Assembly: GCF_963583255.1 (NCBI RefSeq)
Contig: NC_084817.1
Coordinates: 687,001 to 751,000 of the forward strand
Direction: 5' to 3'
DNA from: Pyrus communis
Taxonomy: Eukaryota > Streptophyta > Magnoliopsida > Rosales > Rosaceae
DNA: 64,000 nt
In this document: in pieces, positions 23,147 to 35,765 of the stretch
Position numbering within the stretch: position 1 is the stretch's first letter
Layout: each line of letters begins with the position of its first letter
Notes under the pieces: model-generated
What the model saw: the letters and a program-made list of their open reading frames with translations, nothing else
Database searches by the model: none
What the model was told of the DNA's origin: nothing
Made by a program: the position numbers and the translations under genes

Positions 23147-23550
23147 TGAGGCTAGAATTGGCAAACGGGTCATATTTGTCGTGTTCGTATCGTTTTCGTA
23201 TCATACCAGTTATCTTAATTGATTCATGTCGTGCCAAATTCGTTATCTTAACAAGTTTTTACATATGACACGATAACGACCTGACTCATTAACTGTTCAT
23301 GTTGTTTCGTGTAAGATTAATGGGTTAACTAATAAATTGCCATGCCTAATGTCTAGAAATGGCAAACAGGTCGTTTACGTGATATACTTGTTATCTTAGT
23401 GGGTGACCTAACAATGATCTGATTTGTTAACGGGTGACCTAATAACAATCCCATTTTTTAATGAGGTGACCATAAACCTAATATTTTTGTGTCATTTTGT
23501 ATCATGTTAACAGATTGTGCATAAAATTGTCAAACCTAATTGAGGCTGAG
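23147..23550. repeat. Two adjacent diverged copies of a GGCAAACGGGTC element
   Basis: GGCAAACGGGTCATATTTGTC at about 23159 and GGCAAACAGGTCGTTTACGTG at about 23359 each run into ATCTTA...TAACGGGTGACC-like phrases. They end in TAAATTGCCATGCCTAAT and AAATTGTCAAACCTAATT, which are inverted relatives of the start. This fits two small inverted-repeat elements side by side. Confidence 0.5.
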
Positions 23551-24409
23551 GCCACACTTCTGGACGTAAGTTTGGAAAGAAAGCATATAGCCATTGGAAC
23601 TTGAGCAGTATAGAAAAACGAATATTAACCTATAAAAATAGTCCCTAGCAACTGAGAACTATGCAATGTCCTCCTACCAATAAACGAAAATTCCCCTACT
23701 TTCTAAACCATCCTAGAAGTTTTAATTTTTCTAAAGACAATAATAATCCTAATATAATAGGTTTCAGTATCACTGATACAAAAATAACCATCTTTATTCT
23801 TCTAACACTGAGCTTATAGATTCCCGCAATTGAGAATTCATCCACTAACACGCATGATCTGAAGAATATGAATCTGTTCCCACAACCCTAGTGGAAGAAC
23901 AATGAGCAGCTTGGATCAAATCAGAATCAATGCTGCTGTCCTTGTTGTTACAATTTGTGAGGCTATCGAAACATCCCTACCCAAATTCTCCAGTAACGTC
24001 TCTTTCGTTTTTAGCATCTGTGCCATTAAAAAGAGGTCCATATCCCATAAAGCTTACTTTGTTGTAAAGTTGTCAACCAAAGTATTTAAGAACATTGTCT
24101 ACCAGTGAACTCGTTTTGTTCTCCCTGGTCTTGAATCAAAGTGGAGACTTGTGGCTGTGGGTACATGTTCATCCTTCTAACTTTGTGAAAACTTGAGAAG
24201 GAAAATCGATATTATCCGTAGGAAAATTCCACAAATGTATATGGCTCGTGCGTTTTGAACTCGTCATACAATTTCAAGCTGGTTTTGTCGCATGCGAGGA
24301 TTTACCTAATAGCATAGTTCTAGTTCAGTCGAAAGGGAAGAAGATACGTTATTTTAAGGGGATGGAAGATTGAGGCGGCATGCAAGTTGAACTTAAAACT
24401 TTCATTTTT

Positions 24410-24578
24410 TTTAGTACATTGATATTTTTACACCAAATAGATGGTGAGTTCGGCTAAGCTACACAATTCACAGCCTAATTTGGTATTAAATTCGTCATCC
24501 ACAAGATTCGAACCTAAGATCTCTCACTTCTAAGTAAATAGGAATAACACCAAACCATGGTACTGAGTGACGAAACTT
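24410..24578 (-). mobile_element. Possible tRNA-derived SINE
   Basis: On the minus strand a TGGTTTGGTG stretch (A-box-like) is followed by a perfect B box, GGTTCGAATC (plus about 24508-24517). A long body ends in TACTAAAAAAAATG. Boxes in the right order plus an A-rich end suggest a Pol III-derived SINE. No target duplication was established. Confidence 0.4.
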
Positions 24579-24579
24579 T

Positions 24580-25740
24580 CAGTTAGAAGTGAAGAATAAT
24601 ACTACTTCATATTTGACATTAGTAGTGGTAATTGCTAGTTGACACAAGATTAAGGGTTGTAAATGTAAGACTATCAAGGCATCTAGCTAGAGTGAAACAA
24701 ACGAAATGAGAGATTTTTTAATGTGCTTGAATACGACCCCGATAAATAAGTGTCATAATATTATTAGTTAAAAATTTAAAAAATAAAAAATTTAACTAAT
24801 TTTATTATAATATTTGTTGTACTAAACAGTATTTTTAGCGTACTGAAAAACTTCTCAAACGAAAGGAGCGTGAAATAAACGAAAGCAGAAGAGATAAAAG
24901 ACAGGAAAATGAGTGGACTTTTAGCTCCCAGCCAAATGGAGTCAGACGGAAAGTTGACCGTCTAGAAAAAGACGCAGTCTTTAATCTGGGCCCAGCTTTG
25001 CCCCGAGCCCATTCTGATCCTCAGTTCTCAGAAAGGTCGCATCCACAATTCCACATCAACCTTAGTTTCTGATCACTGGCCTCAAAAAAAAAAAAAAAAA
25101 CCCCATTTATAACGCAAAATTTCAAAGAATTAAAAACCGCAACGACATGTCATGATCAATCTCTGCAATCATATATTAATGGAGTTTGTGACTGATGAGT
25201 CAAAAAAAAAATAATCTTTTTGCAATGAAATAATAAGCTTATATACAATATACGTTCCTCTTACATTAATAAAGCAAAAGATTTTATTGGCTTTGGTCAT
25301 CCAAACTATTCATCCTTAGGAGAGGATTCAATTCTGATCACGGAATCCTTATGATTTATAGGACAAGGATTCGGTGATGATCATTTTCCAAAGAGGACAA
25401 CAAAGAGAGCTCTCCTTCTCTGCACATGATCGCACTGCCACGTAATCCAACGAGCCAAGTTATTCGTACGAAAGTTTCCCAAGCTTCCACATAAAAAACG
25501 AGGAGAAAATATTAGAGTAAAATGCAATTAGGATAACGGAGGGATTAAGGGGAAACTAAGGACGTCAAAGTAGAAAGAGAGGGAACTGATACTAGAGAGC
25601 AGAGATTAGACAGTTCGGCCATTGCCATAGACTACCAGATCACGCCGTCAAAACACACCCATCCGACTGAGAATCGCAGAGGGTACCAACCCCTTAACGC
25701 CGTCAATCCAACCGTCCTCTGCTGTCAAACTTGTGTCCTG
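24580..25740. other. Intergenic, distal CLV1 upstream region
   Basis: No open frame with recognisable content. A poly-A run lies at 25086-25101. Phrases near 25310-25400 (GGATTC...GGAATCC) look like a worn inverted-repeat element. Confidence 0.3.
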
Positions 25741-25744
25741 TACC

Positions 25745-26000
25745 CGTACGACTATAAAAACCACAGGCACACACACGGAGACTTAACCGTCCGTTTAACC
25801 GCACCGTGAGCTATCACGCTGATACGACGAAATGGAACGAGCGTCTCTCTCTCGTGCAACTTTTTTCCCATTTTTTACTTACTTTTTCATTATTCTTCAT
25901 CTTTGATTCTGGCCGCCGCATTGCGCATTTGCATATATACCAGAAAACGCTATCTCTGCAAACAAAGGAGAGCTAAAAAAAAAACGACGATTAATTAGTT
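25745..26000 (+). promoter_or_regulatory. CLV1 core promoter and leader with a 24-codon uORF
   Basis: TATAAAAAC at about 25752-25760 is a good TATA box, placing transcription start near 25785. The leader then holds an upstream ATG at 25832 opening a 24-codon frame that stops at 25904-25906, 94 bases before the main ATG. The encoded peptide is Phe/Tyr-rich at its end. TATA and uORF are seen; a translational role is inferred. Confidence 0.5.
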
Positions 26001-29000
26001 ATGGTTACCTCCGGTTTCCGCCGGATTCTCCCTGTTTGTTTTGTCGTTTTACTGCTCTGCTCCGCCACCTGCGGCGGACACGGCGACCTCGACGCGCTGT
26101 TGAAGCTCAAGGCCGCCATGATCGGCCCCAAACGTTATGGGCTCGAGGACTGGAACCCTTTCTCATCTCACTGCTCCTTTTCTGGCGTTCTATGCGACCG
26201 CGACTCCAGAGTCGTTTCTCTCAACGTCTCGAATCTTCCCCTCTACGGCAGGATAGCGTCCGATATTGGGCTGCTTGACAAGCTCGTCAACCTCACAATT
26301 GCCGGCAACAACTTCACCGGGAGGCTTCCGGCCGAGATGACCAACCTCATCGATCTCAAGCACCTGAACATCTCCGGCAACTTGTTCCACGGCAGCTTCC
26401 CCATCGAGATCGTGGTGGGGATGACGGAGCTGGAGGTTCTCGACGCCTACAACAACAACTTCACCGGGACACTTCCCGTCGAGCTCGTCAGTCTCAAAAA
26501 CCTGAAGCACCTCCAGCTTGGCGGGAACTTCATCACCGGCGAAATTCCCGATAATTACTCGGAGATACAGAGCTTGGAGTATTTGGGTGTCAACGGTAAT
26601 TTGCTCAGCGGAAGGGTCCCCGCGAGCTTGAGTCGGTTGAAGAATCTCAGGGAACTGTACCTAGGGTACTATAACAGTTACGACGGTGGAATTCCGCCGG
26701 AGCTGGGATCGCTGAGCTCGCTGCAAATCCTCGACATGGGCAGCTGCAACCTCGTGGGCCCCATCCCCACCACTCTCAGCCTTTTGAAACACTTGCACAC
26801 TCTATTTTTACAGGTGAACCGCCTCAGCGGTAGCATTCCGCCGGAGCTCTCGGCGTTGAACAGGCTCATGTCTCTTGATCTCTCCATCAACGAGCTCTCC
26901 GGAGAGATACCGGAGAGCTTCTCGGAGCTCAGGAACATCACGCTCATCAATCTGTACAGGAACAATCTCTACGGTCCGATTCCAAAGTTTATCGGCGATT
27001 TTCCTCATCTCGAGGTGCTTCAAATATGGGAGAACAACTTCACATTCGAGCTGCCGGAGAATCTCGGGCGGAACGGCAGGCTTAAGGAGCTTGACGTCAC
27101 CGGAAACCACCTTACCGGACTGATTCCGCGGGATTTGTGCACAGGAGGGAATTTGAAGACGGCTATTCTGATGGATAATCACTTCTTCGGGCCGATTCCC
27201 GAGGAACTCGGGCGGTGCAATTCGCTGACGAAAATCCGAATGATGAAGAACGCTCTCAGCGGAACGATTCCAGCTGGAATTTTCAGTTTGCCCAATTTGA
27301 TCATGATCGAGCTAAACGACAATTTCTTGTCCGGCCAACTTCCAGAGCAAATGTCCGGGGGAAATATTGGAATCCTCACACTTTCGGGGAATCATCTTTC
27401 CGGTAAAATTCCGCCGGCGATTGGGAACCTCAAGAGCCTGCAAACTCTTTACCTGGAGATGAACGGATTTTCCGGCGAAATTCCGTCGGAAATCTTTGAT
27501 TTAAAGTTGCTGTCGAGGATCAACATCAGCGCCAACAGCCTCAGCCGCAAAATTCCGGATTCGATTTCTCGCTGCTTTTCCCTGACGTCCGCCGATCTCA
27601 GTCAAAACAATTTGGTTGGCGAAATCCCGAAAGGAATTGCGAATTTGAAAGTCCTGAGCATTCTCAATTTCTCCCAAAACCAACTCACCGGCGAAATCCC
27701 CGCCGAAATCCGATACATGACGAGCCTCACGACTCTCGACCTTTCCGACAACAATTTCGTCGGCAGGTTACCAACCGGCGGTCAGTTCCTGGTCTTCAAC
27801 GACACCTCGTTTTCCGGAAACTCCCATCTCTGCTCCCCACGCAGCGTCCAGTGCCCGTTGTTCCATCGCCCTAAACCGTTCGCTACCTCCAAGATCGCTC
27901 TCATCGTCATCGGACTCTCTACGATTCTGTTATTCTTGTTCATAACGGCTTACCGGATGAGTAAGAGTAAAATCCAGAACTCTCGGGCGTGGCGGCTCAC
28001 CGCCTTCAAGCCCCTCGGTTTCAGAGCAGAGGATGTCCTGGAGTGCCTTAAAGAAGAGAACATCATCGGAAAAGGCGGCGCCGGGACAGTCTACCGCGGG
28101 TCAATGCCTGACGGCGTCGACGTGGCGATCAAACGGTTAGTCGGGCGAGGAACCGGGCGAAACGATCACGGTTTCTCGGCCGAGATAAAGACGCTGGGAA
28201 GAATCCGGCACCGGAATATCGTGAGGCTGTTGGGTTACGTGTCGAACAAGGACACGAATCTGCTGCTGTACGATTACATGCCGAATGGGAGCTTGGGAGA
28301 GCTGCTGCATGGGACGAAGGGCGGGCACTTGCGGTGGGAGAGGAGGTATCGGATCGCCGTGGAGGCCGCCAAGGGACTCTGTTACCTCCACCACGACTGT
28401 TCGCCGTTGATTATTCACAGGGATGTGAAGTCCAATAATATTTTGCTGGATTCGGATTTGGAGGCCCACGTTGCAGATTTTGGGCTCGCTAAGTTCTTGC
28501 AGGATGCTGGGGCTTCCGAGTGCATGTCTTCCGTCGCTGGGTCGTACGGTTACATTGCTCCCGGTATGAAATTTCGTTATCTTTTGACAGTTTAATGTGT
28601 GAATTGGCAAATGTGCTTGTATACGATCTGACCTTTTTGCATGCGTTGGTACGAACAGAGTACGCATACACACTCAAGGTTGACGAGAAAAGCGACGTGT
28701 ACAGCTTCGGCGTGGTGCTGCTGGAGCTAATAACAGGGAGGAAACCGGTGGGGGAATTCGGAGACGGGGTGGACATGGTAAGATGGGTGAGGGAGACAAC
28801 GTCGGAGCTCCCTCAGCCGTCGGATACAGCGTCAGTACTGGCGGTGGTGGACTCCAGGCTCCCCGGGTACCCGCTGGCAAGCGTGGTACACCTGTTCAAG
28901 ATTGCCATGATGTGCGTTGAGGACGAGAGCCCCGCCAGGCCAACGATGCGGGAAGTGGTACACATGCTCACCAATCCTCCTCCCGCCGCTCCAACTCCGA

Positions 29001-29017
29001 GCCTGCTCAACCTTTGA
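26001..29017 (+). CDS. CLV1: CLAVATA1 leucine-rich repeat receptor kinase
   Basis: Two exons, 26001-28563 and 28659-29017, give 973 residues, close to the Arabidopsis protein. A signal peptide (residues 1-26) is followed by an N-cap with paired cysteines (HCSFSGVLC), about 21 extracellular LRRs (residues 70-610), a CSPRSVQC cap and a membrane span (about 632-653). The kinase is complete: [11 protein letters not shown] loop from G690, K711 in VAIKR, HRD aspartate D808 and DFG aspartate D826. The APE motif is completed across the intron, which splits the Glu codon, giving [21 protein letters not shown]. The last exon ([33 protein letters not shown]) is diagnostic of CLV1. It perceives CLE peptides such as CLV3 at the plasma membrane and limits stem-cell number in shoot meristems. 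The first exon is markedly GC-rich compared with its flanks. All motifs are intact. Confidence 0.95.
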
Positions 29018-29720
29018 TTGGATACTCTCTTCTGGATTAATGTTCTTGAGTAAATAAAAGCGTAGCATCCAGAAATATAAAATAATGAATTGCAAGGAGT
29101 AACAAGTAGCCGATTTTTGTTTCATCATTGTAAATGTCTCGAAAAAAGTTCGACTTATCTATGAACATGCTTCCATGCAATTTTCTCAAAAGATCCCGCC
29201 AGTTCTCTGATATTTTCAATAGTGGTCTTCAATCGCGAGTCCTTTTAAAAAAGAATCCTTCTGAAGCCTCTCTGCTAACTAGCGATCCAAAGGCCATCAC
29301 TTAGAGCAAGGCTCTCTCCAATAGAAATTAAGAAAAATTAGAATGCGCTGAATCTTTTCTATAATAGTTGTTAGATTAAATATTCATCCATTTTAAAATT
29401 TTGATTAAGGTGTTTTGATCAATAGCCACTTCAATAACTTCAATAATTTTCTATTTATTTAATCTTCATGTCATTAATTTAAATGCATTTATATAGAGGC
29501 ATAAGGTAGCTTAGCAACTAATTGCCTATAATATCGGAATTTAATTTCGTCAATCCCTTTCTACGCATTAAATGATATTTGTTTAATAAAATAAAATAAA
29601 AAATTAATTAACTAATTCCTCATTTCCTTATTATCAGTATTTTAAAAAAAATATCCTTCTATTAGAAATGTCTCAATAAAAAGTCTTCAATACATATTTT
29701 TTTCACGTATAAATATATAA
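29018..29720 (+). other. CLV1 3' UTR and AT-rich flank
   Basis: AATAAA at 29053-29058 and AATAATGAAT nearby could serve polyadenylation. After that the DNA is AT-rich with no recognisable gene. Confidence 0.4.
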
Positions 29721-30105
29721 AAAACTTATGGTACATTTGAGAACAAAAGTATCGACTTTTGGTAAGTTTAGATTTCAAATGTACCGAGAAATCAAATGTA
29801 CCAAAAATTCAAATGTACCATAAAATCAAATGTACCTATTGTTATGTAACCCTTTTGGTACTTTTAAATTTCAAATGTACAAAAAAACCAAATGTACCAA
29901 AATTTCAAATGTACCATAAAACCAAATGTGTCTATTGTCAGGTAACCCTTTTGGTACGTTTAGATTCCAAATGTACCAAAAGACCAAATGAACAAAAAAA
30001 CCCAAATGTGCCACAAAACCAAATGTCTCTATCAGATAATCTTTTTTGGTACATTTACATTCCAAATGTACCGAGAAATACAAAAAAACAACTCCACTAT
30101 AAAAC
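29720..30105. repeat. Minisatellite of about 95-bp units built from CAAATGTACC words
   Basis: Four units begin with TTTTGGTA(A/C)(G/T)TTTA...TTCAAATGTACC near 29756, 29848, 29945 and 30044. Each unit contains two to four copies of the word CAAATGTACCAAAA. The same word recurs at about 32215-32275, beyond the solo Cassandra LTR. The 124-residue open frame across it is a by-product of the repeat. Confidence 0.8.
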
Positions 30106-30109
30106 TAAA

Positions 30110-30860
30110 TGTGTCCATATTATAGGTAACTAGACGTAGCTATATAATCAAACAAATCTTTATTGTGTGTTGGGTCTTCTAAATAATAAAATCTGACAAT
30201 TTTTTTTTTATAAATATTATACTATATTCACAAAAAAAAGAGTAAAAATTATAACAAACAATAAAAAAATGCATAGAGATGGATAATAAATGCATAAATA
30301 TAGGGATAATAGGAAAAGAAAAAAAAAAGAAAACGAAACGTTGAGGAGAAGTCGTGAAAAACTAAAATTCTAAACAAAATTGAACTTATGTGAAAAACAT
30401 AAATTAATAACCAAAATTTTAGGAAAATGTTTGATCAAATTTTCAAAATGAGTGTATATTTAATCTAAAAAATTAAAAAACGAGGCGCCTATATCAAAAC
30501 GTCTCTAGAAATTATATTCTCTCCTCAATTAGTAGGGTCACAACTTCCGAAATGATAGACTATCGTAGCAAAGTCACTAACTGGTCCATTTTTAAAAGAA
30601 AAAAAATTAGCAAATTTTTTTTGGCTCAGAGATTTTAAAAACAAACTCTCGAAGCAAAAGTATCAATCAAAGTAGTCTTATCTTGATATTCTTCTTTGAC
30701 AATCAATACTTAAGAGCAAAAAGATTGGAAAATGTGGAATATAGACCTAAATTTTTACAGAGTCATAATTTGTACGTTTAAATAAAAATTGGAGTAATGT
30801 GTCACTTGAATGAATAATGCTTTATTAATTTTGTTCTAGAATTATCGCTAAGGATTTTCA
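30110..30860. other. AT-rich intergenic DNA
   Basis: Homopolymer runs and AT-rich words only; no gene or defined element is seen. Confidence 0.3.
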
Positions 30861-31760
30861 AGAGACGTGTACTGAAAAAAGTTAATTTAATTGAGTTAAA
30901 AGTAGATAATAAATTTTGTTAAATAAATGGTAGATAATAAATTACAACTATTTGTTAATTTTAGTGACACTATCATTTGACTATACACTTTGTGTTTATA
31001 AACATATTTTTTTAGAAAATGAGAAGGAGAGAGAGAGAGAAAAAAAACCTGGGGGAAGTGGGAGGTTTTTGTTTTTGGTTTTTTTCAATTTTTTTTTTTA
31101 AATATTGGAGGTATTTTAACATCACATATACGTGATGTGACATCCCACATCGCCCAGGGGAGTGATCCTTATATGTATATTCTCATCCCTACCTAGCACG
31201 AGGCATTTTAGGAGCTCACTAACTTCGGGTTTCGCAGGAACTCCGAAGTTAAGCGAGTAGCGCACAAGAGCATTCCCAGGGTAGGTGACCCATCGGGAAG
31301 TTGCTCTTGAGTTCCCAAAAACAAAACCGTGAGGTTGTGCTGGGGGGCCCAAAGCGGACAATTTCGTGCTACAGTAGAATCGGGCTGAGAAGTGGTCCCA
31401 CTCGGGGCGGGATGTGACAGGTGATGTTTCAATAAAAAATAGTAAAATTTGGACATGTGAAATTACATTATTGCCCATCATTATTTTTTTTGTGATAGAA
31501 GACTAAGTAGTTTTTTCATCATTTTTTTGTTGACAAAGAGAATTTTATTAATTAATAGAGATGTTGCTTCAACTTTTCTTTTATAATATTTTTTTTTTTT
31601 ACGAATTCGAACTTAAAACTAGAGACGTGTACTAAAAAATAATAATTTAATTGAGTTAAAGGTGGATAATAAATTTTGTTAAAAAGAAATGGTAGATAAT
31701 AAATTACAACTATTTGTTAATTTAAGTGACATGTTGCTTCAACTTTTCTTTTATAATATA
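30861..31760. repeat. Direct repeats flanking the solo LTR region
   Basis: About 110 bases starting AGAGACGTGTACT at 30861 recur at 31621 (through TTACAACTATTTGTTAATTT). A shorter repeat, ATGTTGCTTCAACTTTTC, occurs at 31561 and 31730. They show that this stretch had duplicated before or around the Cassandra insertion. Confidence 0.7.
31136..31419 (+). mobile_element. Solo LTR of a Cassandra TRIM retrotransposon
   Basis: This 284-base unit starts TGTGACATCCC and ends GGGATGTGACA, flanked by CGTGA (31131-31135) and GGTGA (31420-31424), a 4-of-5 target duplication. It carries a 5S rRNA-derived core (about 31225-31315): AACTCCGAAGTTAAGCG, then the GGTGACCCATCGGGAAGT stretch that corresponds to the 5S Pol III C-box. 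No internal domain or second LTR is adjacent, so it is a solo LTR left by recombination. 5S-bearing LTRs define the Cassandra family. Confidence 0.85.
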
Positions 31761-32410
31761 TATATATATATATATATCTTTTGATATAGGCGTTTCAGTT
31801 TTGAATCAAACATCTATGCCTTTTAATGATTTGATTAAACGTTTTTTTGTCATAATTTTTGTGCTATATGCACATTATATTATAACAAATTTACTATAAT
31901 CTAGCATTTTGATTACACTCTCCTCTGTTAGAGATAATGGTAAAAAAAAAAAAAAAGTTGGTTAGATTCAATTTATTTTCACAATAATGCTACAATTTAT
32001 CAATAATTATCTACGATTTAAGATATTTTCTTTTCAAAATAGTTTAAAATATTTTTAAATTCCCCCAATGCAAACGTACCGAAATAAGTTTTTCTTTTAG
32101 TATTTTAAGAGACAATAGGATTGAGAATAATATAAACATAACAATATACAATGTGTACAAAATAAAACATACCAAAATAAAATAATGTACCAATATTAAC
32201 AATATGTATTAAATCAAATGTACCAAAATTGCAAATAAACATACCAATTAATGATTCTTGTAAATTCAAATGTACCCGCAGATAATATATACGTAATGTA
32301 TTGTACCTAATAATAATTCATCAACAACTATACTTAAAAAACAGCAAAAAAAAAAAAAAACACAAAAAAATTGAAAAAATTACACGGAGCTTTTATGTTG
32401 ATCACCAACT
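31761..32410. other. AT-rich intergenic DNA with CAAATGTACC traces
   Basis: An AT dinucleotide run lies at 31757-31777, poly-A runs near 31942 and 32347, and scattered AAATGTACC words at 32150-32280 match the minisatellite at 29.7 kb. No gene is seen. Confidence 0.4.
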
Positions 32411-32507
32411 ATTTATGTGACATCCTACATCGTCCAGGGGAGTGATCCTTATATGTATATTCTCATCCCTATCTAGCACGAGGCCTTTTGGGAGCTCACT
32501 GGCTTCG

Positions 32508-32595
32508 GGTTCCGTAGGAACTCCGAAGTTAAGCGAGAAGGGGGCTAGAGCAATCCCATGATGGGTGACCCGCTGGGAAGTTGCTCGTGAGTTCC
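32508..32595 (+). promoter_or_regulatory. 5S rRNA-like Pol III promoter within the Cassandra 5' LTR
   Basis: AACTCCGAAGTTAAGCGAG matches the A-box side of plant 5S rRNA. GATGGGTGACCCGCTGGGAA matches the C-box side, at 5S spacing. The equivalent region in genuine 5S genes is the internal control region for TFIIIA. The flanks do not match 5S, so this is a captured 5S domain and not a 5S gene. Confidence 0.75.
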
Positions 32596-32826
32596 CAAAA
32601 ACAAAACCGTGAGGGAATGTTAAGCCCAAAACGAACAATATCGTGCTGCGGTGGTGGAGCGGGCATGGGAAGTGATCCACCCTGGGCGGGGATCTGACAA
32701 TTTGGTATCAGAGCCTAACCCTGGTCGTGGTGTGCTGACGAGGACGTCGGGCCCCTAAGGGGGGTGGATTGTGACATCCCACATCGCCTAGGGGAGTGAT
32801 CCTTATATGTATATTCTCATCCCTAC

Positions 32827-34969
32827 TGATGCGAGATTTATACGCGCACAAATTAAACCCTCTTTTTGTCAAATTATAGTATAAGTATAAGTAGGGATCG
32901 TTCTGGACCGGGGATTAGGAGGGATTGCAAATCTCTTGGAAACTGACTCAAAAACGTAAAATAAAGTTTAAAACACTAAACTAGACTCAAAGAATGCAAA
33001 ATTAAAGTTTAAAACACTAAGACAAACCAAAAACAAAAAAATACTTTAAAACATAAACTAAACAGATTCTAAGCACTAAAGAACATGAAAGTAAAGGGGG
33101 GGTTTGATTTGACGAAATTAGCTAAATTGCACAAATTGTAATTAAAGGCAAAACGTAAATATAAATGTGATGAAAATATGGATGATGGAATAGCCAAGGG
33201 GTTCTTCTCCACACATGTTACACTTGCATACAAGATTGATTCTCAGTTGGTCTTTCGATAAATTATGAAACTCATCACCCCGGGTTAATTAGGTCCGCTT
33301 AAATTAACCGTCAAGTTTTCCTTAAGTTAATGAATTGGATGGGTTAGCGCAACGCAATTCACAACATTCTCCAAAAGTCCTTTACGTGAACAGCACAATA
33401 AAGATACAATCAAAGATCATTAAACATTATGAAAACTATAAGTGTTGACGAGGCATTCGTTACTATGATGAGCATGAAACTCGTGCCAAGAATTCATTTA
33501 ACGCGATTGTTTATAAGCAACCTCCACTACTTGTGAATATAAGTTCATAACGATTAGGTGAAAATCACTTATATTCTAGCGTCATATTCATGCATGAAAA
33601 TTAAGCGCGCATTCTTAATAAACATACATAAATAAGTTATCAATCAAACGGTTAAACAAATTGAATCAACAACTTATGAAATGCAATTAGAAGTAATCAA
33701 ATCAAAATGCAAGCATAAACATATATTTCGAATCACCCCCTAGCTAAGGGGGGGGTTTAGTTCCTCATACAAAACAAAGAGAATTAAAATTAAACATTGA
33801 AATCAAAGAAACACCTAAACATTCCAACAACTCAAACTTGAATTGTATGAACGTTTAGGCCCTCTTCTCTTCCTCTTTATTGTAGCATAAGGTCTAAGGA
33901 TAGTTGGTTTGAGGGAATGGAAGTGTGGAATGGAGTGAGGAGTGATGGAAATGGAAAGATGGTTTTTGGATTCTAAGGGAGACTCACGGCTAAGAGAGAA
34001 AGGGATGTGTTTGTGGTGTGTTGTGTATGAAATGAGATGTGAATTGAATGGGGAGTGAATGAATGCCAAATGAATGAGAATACAAGGGTTTTTATAGGAG
34101 GAATGAAGATGTATATGGCTGTTTGTTTAAGATGCAAGTGGCTAATTAATGATGGAAAATAGTTAGGAAAGCATGTGAAAGCTGGAAATGCATATGGGGT
34201 ACACGACAATGATGCTTGTTGGTGCTGAAATTGCATGTGTGTGAGGTGTGTAGGTGCTGAAAATGCATGTGAATGCATGGCATTTGAAATGATTGTTGTT
34301 TGGAAATGAATGTGAAGACATGTGAAAGCTGGAAATGCATGTGAAGATGTTGGAAATGGGAATGAAGGCCACGGCAAAGAGGATTTCAGGATGCATGTGT
34401 GTGTAGGCCACGGCATGGTTGAATGTTTAAATGTGTTAAATGAATTAAAGGGTGCATGTGTTGATTTGAATGTGCATGTGGGTGAATGTGAAGGGAATGC
34501 ATGTGAAGATGCTAATAAATAATGCATGTAGGGTTAGGAAATAAAAACATAACTTAAAGGGGAATGATTAAAAGGTGTTGAAAGGTTTTGCATGGCTTTG
34601 AAGTGATTGTGGATTGGGCTAGGGTTTAAGTACATGAAATGGACCCAAATTGCTCCCCCTTGCATGGCAAGGAATGGTGTTTGTGTTAAGCCCAAGGCAA
34701 GGTGAATGTAATTGGGTTAGGGCCATTTGTTTTGTGTCCTCAAGTGCTTACAAGGCCTTCAAATTCGTCCATCCTCTTGGCTCCATGGATAAGCTATCCA
34801 ATCCATGCCCAAAAATGCTCCAAATGGCCTCAAAATGCACTTTCTTGCTCCCTAGGCCCTTAGAACCTGAAAACACACAAAAGAAGCATAAAGGACTAAA
34901 ATAACGAGAGAAACATAACGTAAATGCACGAGAACAAGCCATTTAAGTCGCATGAATATGCTCCTATCA
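32827..34969 (-). repeat. 3' LTR of the Gypsy element (left copy)
   Basis: It is 2143 bases long and nearly identical to 44673-46813. It contains a stretch rich in GCATGTGAA(G/A) words (about 34130-34510). The open frames found here on both strands are repeated in the other LTR and look like chance products of this low-complexity stretch. Confidence 0.95.
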
Positions 34970-34985
34970 AATACCCCCACACTTA
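34970..34985 (-). other. Polypurine tract of the Gypsy element
   Basis: On the minus strand TAAGTGTGGGGGTATT abuts the 3' LTR, the expected site for plus-strand priming. Related CCCCCACACTTA words occur at 35814 and 36653, possibly older internal copies. Confidence 0.7.
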
Positions 34986-35719
34986 GCTTTTGCTAGTCCT
35001 CGAGCAAAACAGAATAAAAACAAATAAACAAAACGACACTAAACACGTAAAACACAACCTAAACCTTCCAACAACCGTCTTAGGGATTTCCAATGCACAT
35101 GACATGTTAAAAATCATCATTCTCACAGATTTTAGTCATCTTCACACTTAAGTACATTCTTAATCATAGTCACCATATACTAGTTCACAATTAAGCATTT
35201 AAAACCATGTTTTGAATGTAGTAACATGCCTTAGAGAATTTGCTCAATTCCTTACAAGATATGCACTCGATTTTCACTCAAAATTTCTAACTACACACCC
35301 TAATCTAGTCATATGTGAGAAGATTGATGTAACATGAAAACGAACACTCACATATAAGTATCACAAAGAACGCAATTTCTGGAGTTAATAAGCATGTTTA
35401 GATATGATCTCATGAATGGAATGCTACTACTTAGACGCGAGAACCAGTGACACCATAAGCTCATACCAAGTTCAAACTCCACAAATTGAAATACACAACA
35501 CTCAAGATAGAAGTCAAGGGTTGTAACGGGGCTTGGGGTATGTGGATAACAAAGAAGGGATATGGAAAACAAAGGTTCTTAAAGAAATAGTGAGCAAAGC
35601 ATTTGAATCAACTTAGAATTCACTTTTGAATGAAAACTCAACTTTTGAACAAAAAGGGAGAATTTAGACAATTTACGCCCAGAATTGGTGTTTTGGAACC
35701 TTTCTTCAATCACTTATTC

Positions 35720-35765
<46 letters not shown>

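Noticed and set aside
23902..24108. 68-residue frame
   Set aside because: No recognisable family on either strand and no splice or promoter context. It may be a decayed gene piece but cannot be supported.
29759..30133. 124-residue frame across the minisatellite
   Set aside because: It consists of repeated NVPK/KCT words produced by the CAAATGTACC repeat; no gene signals.
31225..31315. 5S rRNA gene
   Set aside because: Only the internal core matches 5S; the ends do not. It sits inside a defined LTR, so it is a captured 5S domain of Cassandra.
33973..34527. 184-residue frame in the LTRs (also at 45817-46371)
   Set aside because: It is the complement of a low-complexity GCATGTGAA-rich stretch, is His/Phe/Ser-rich, and lies wholly inside the LTR. 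Duplication follows from LTR identity, not from gene selection.
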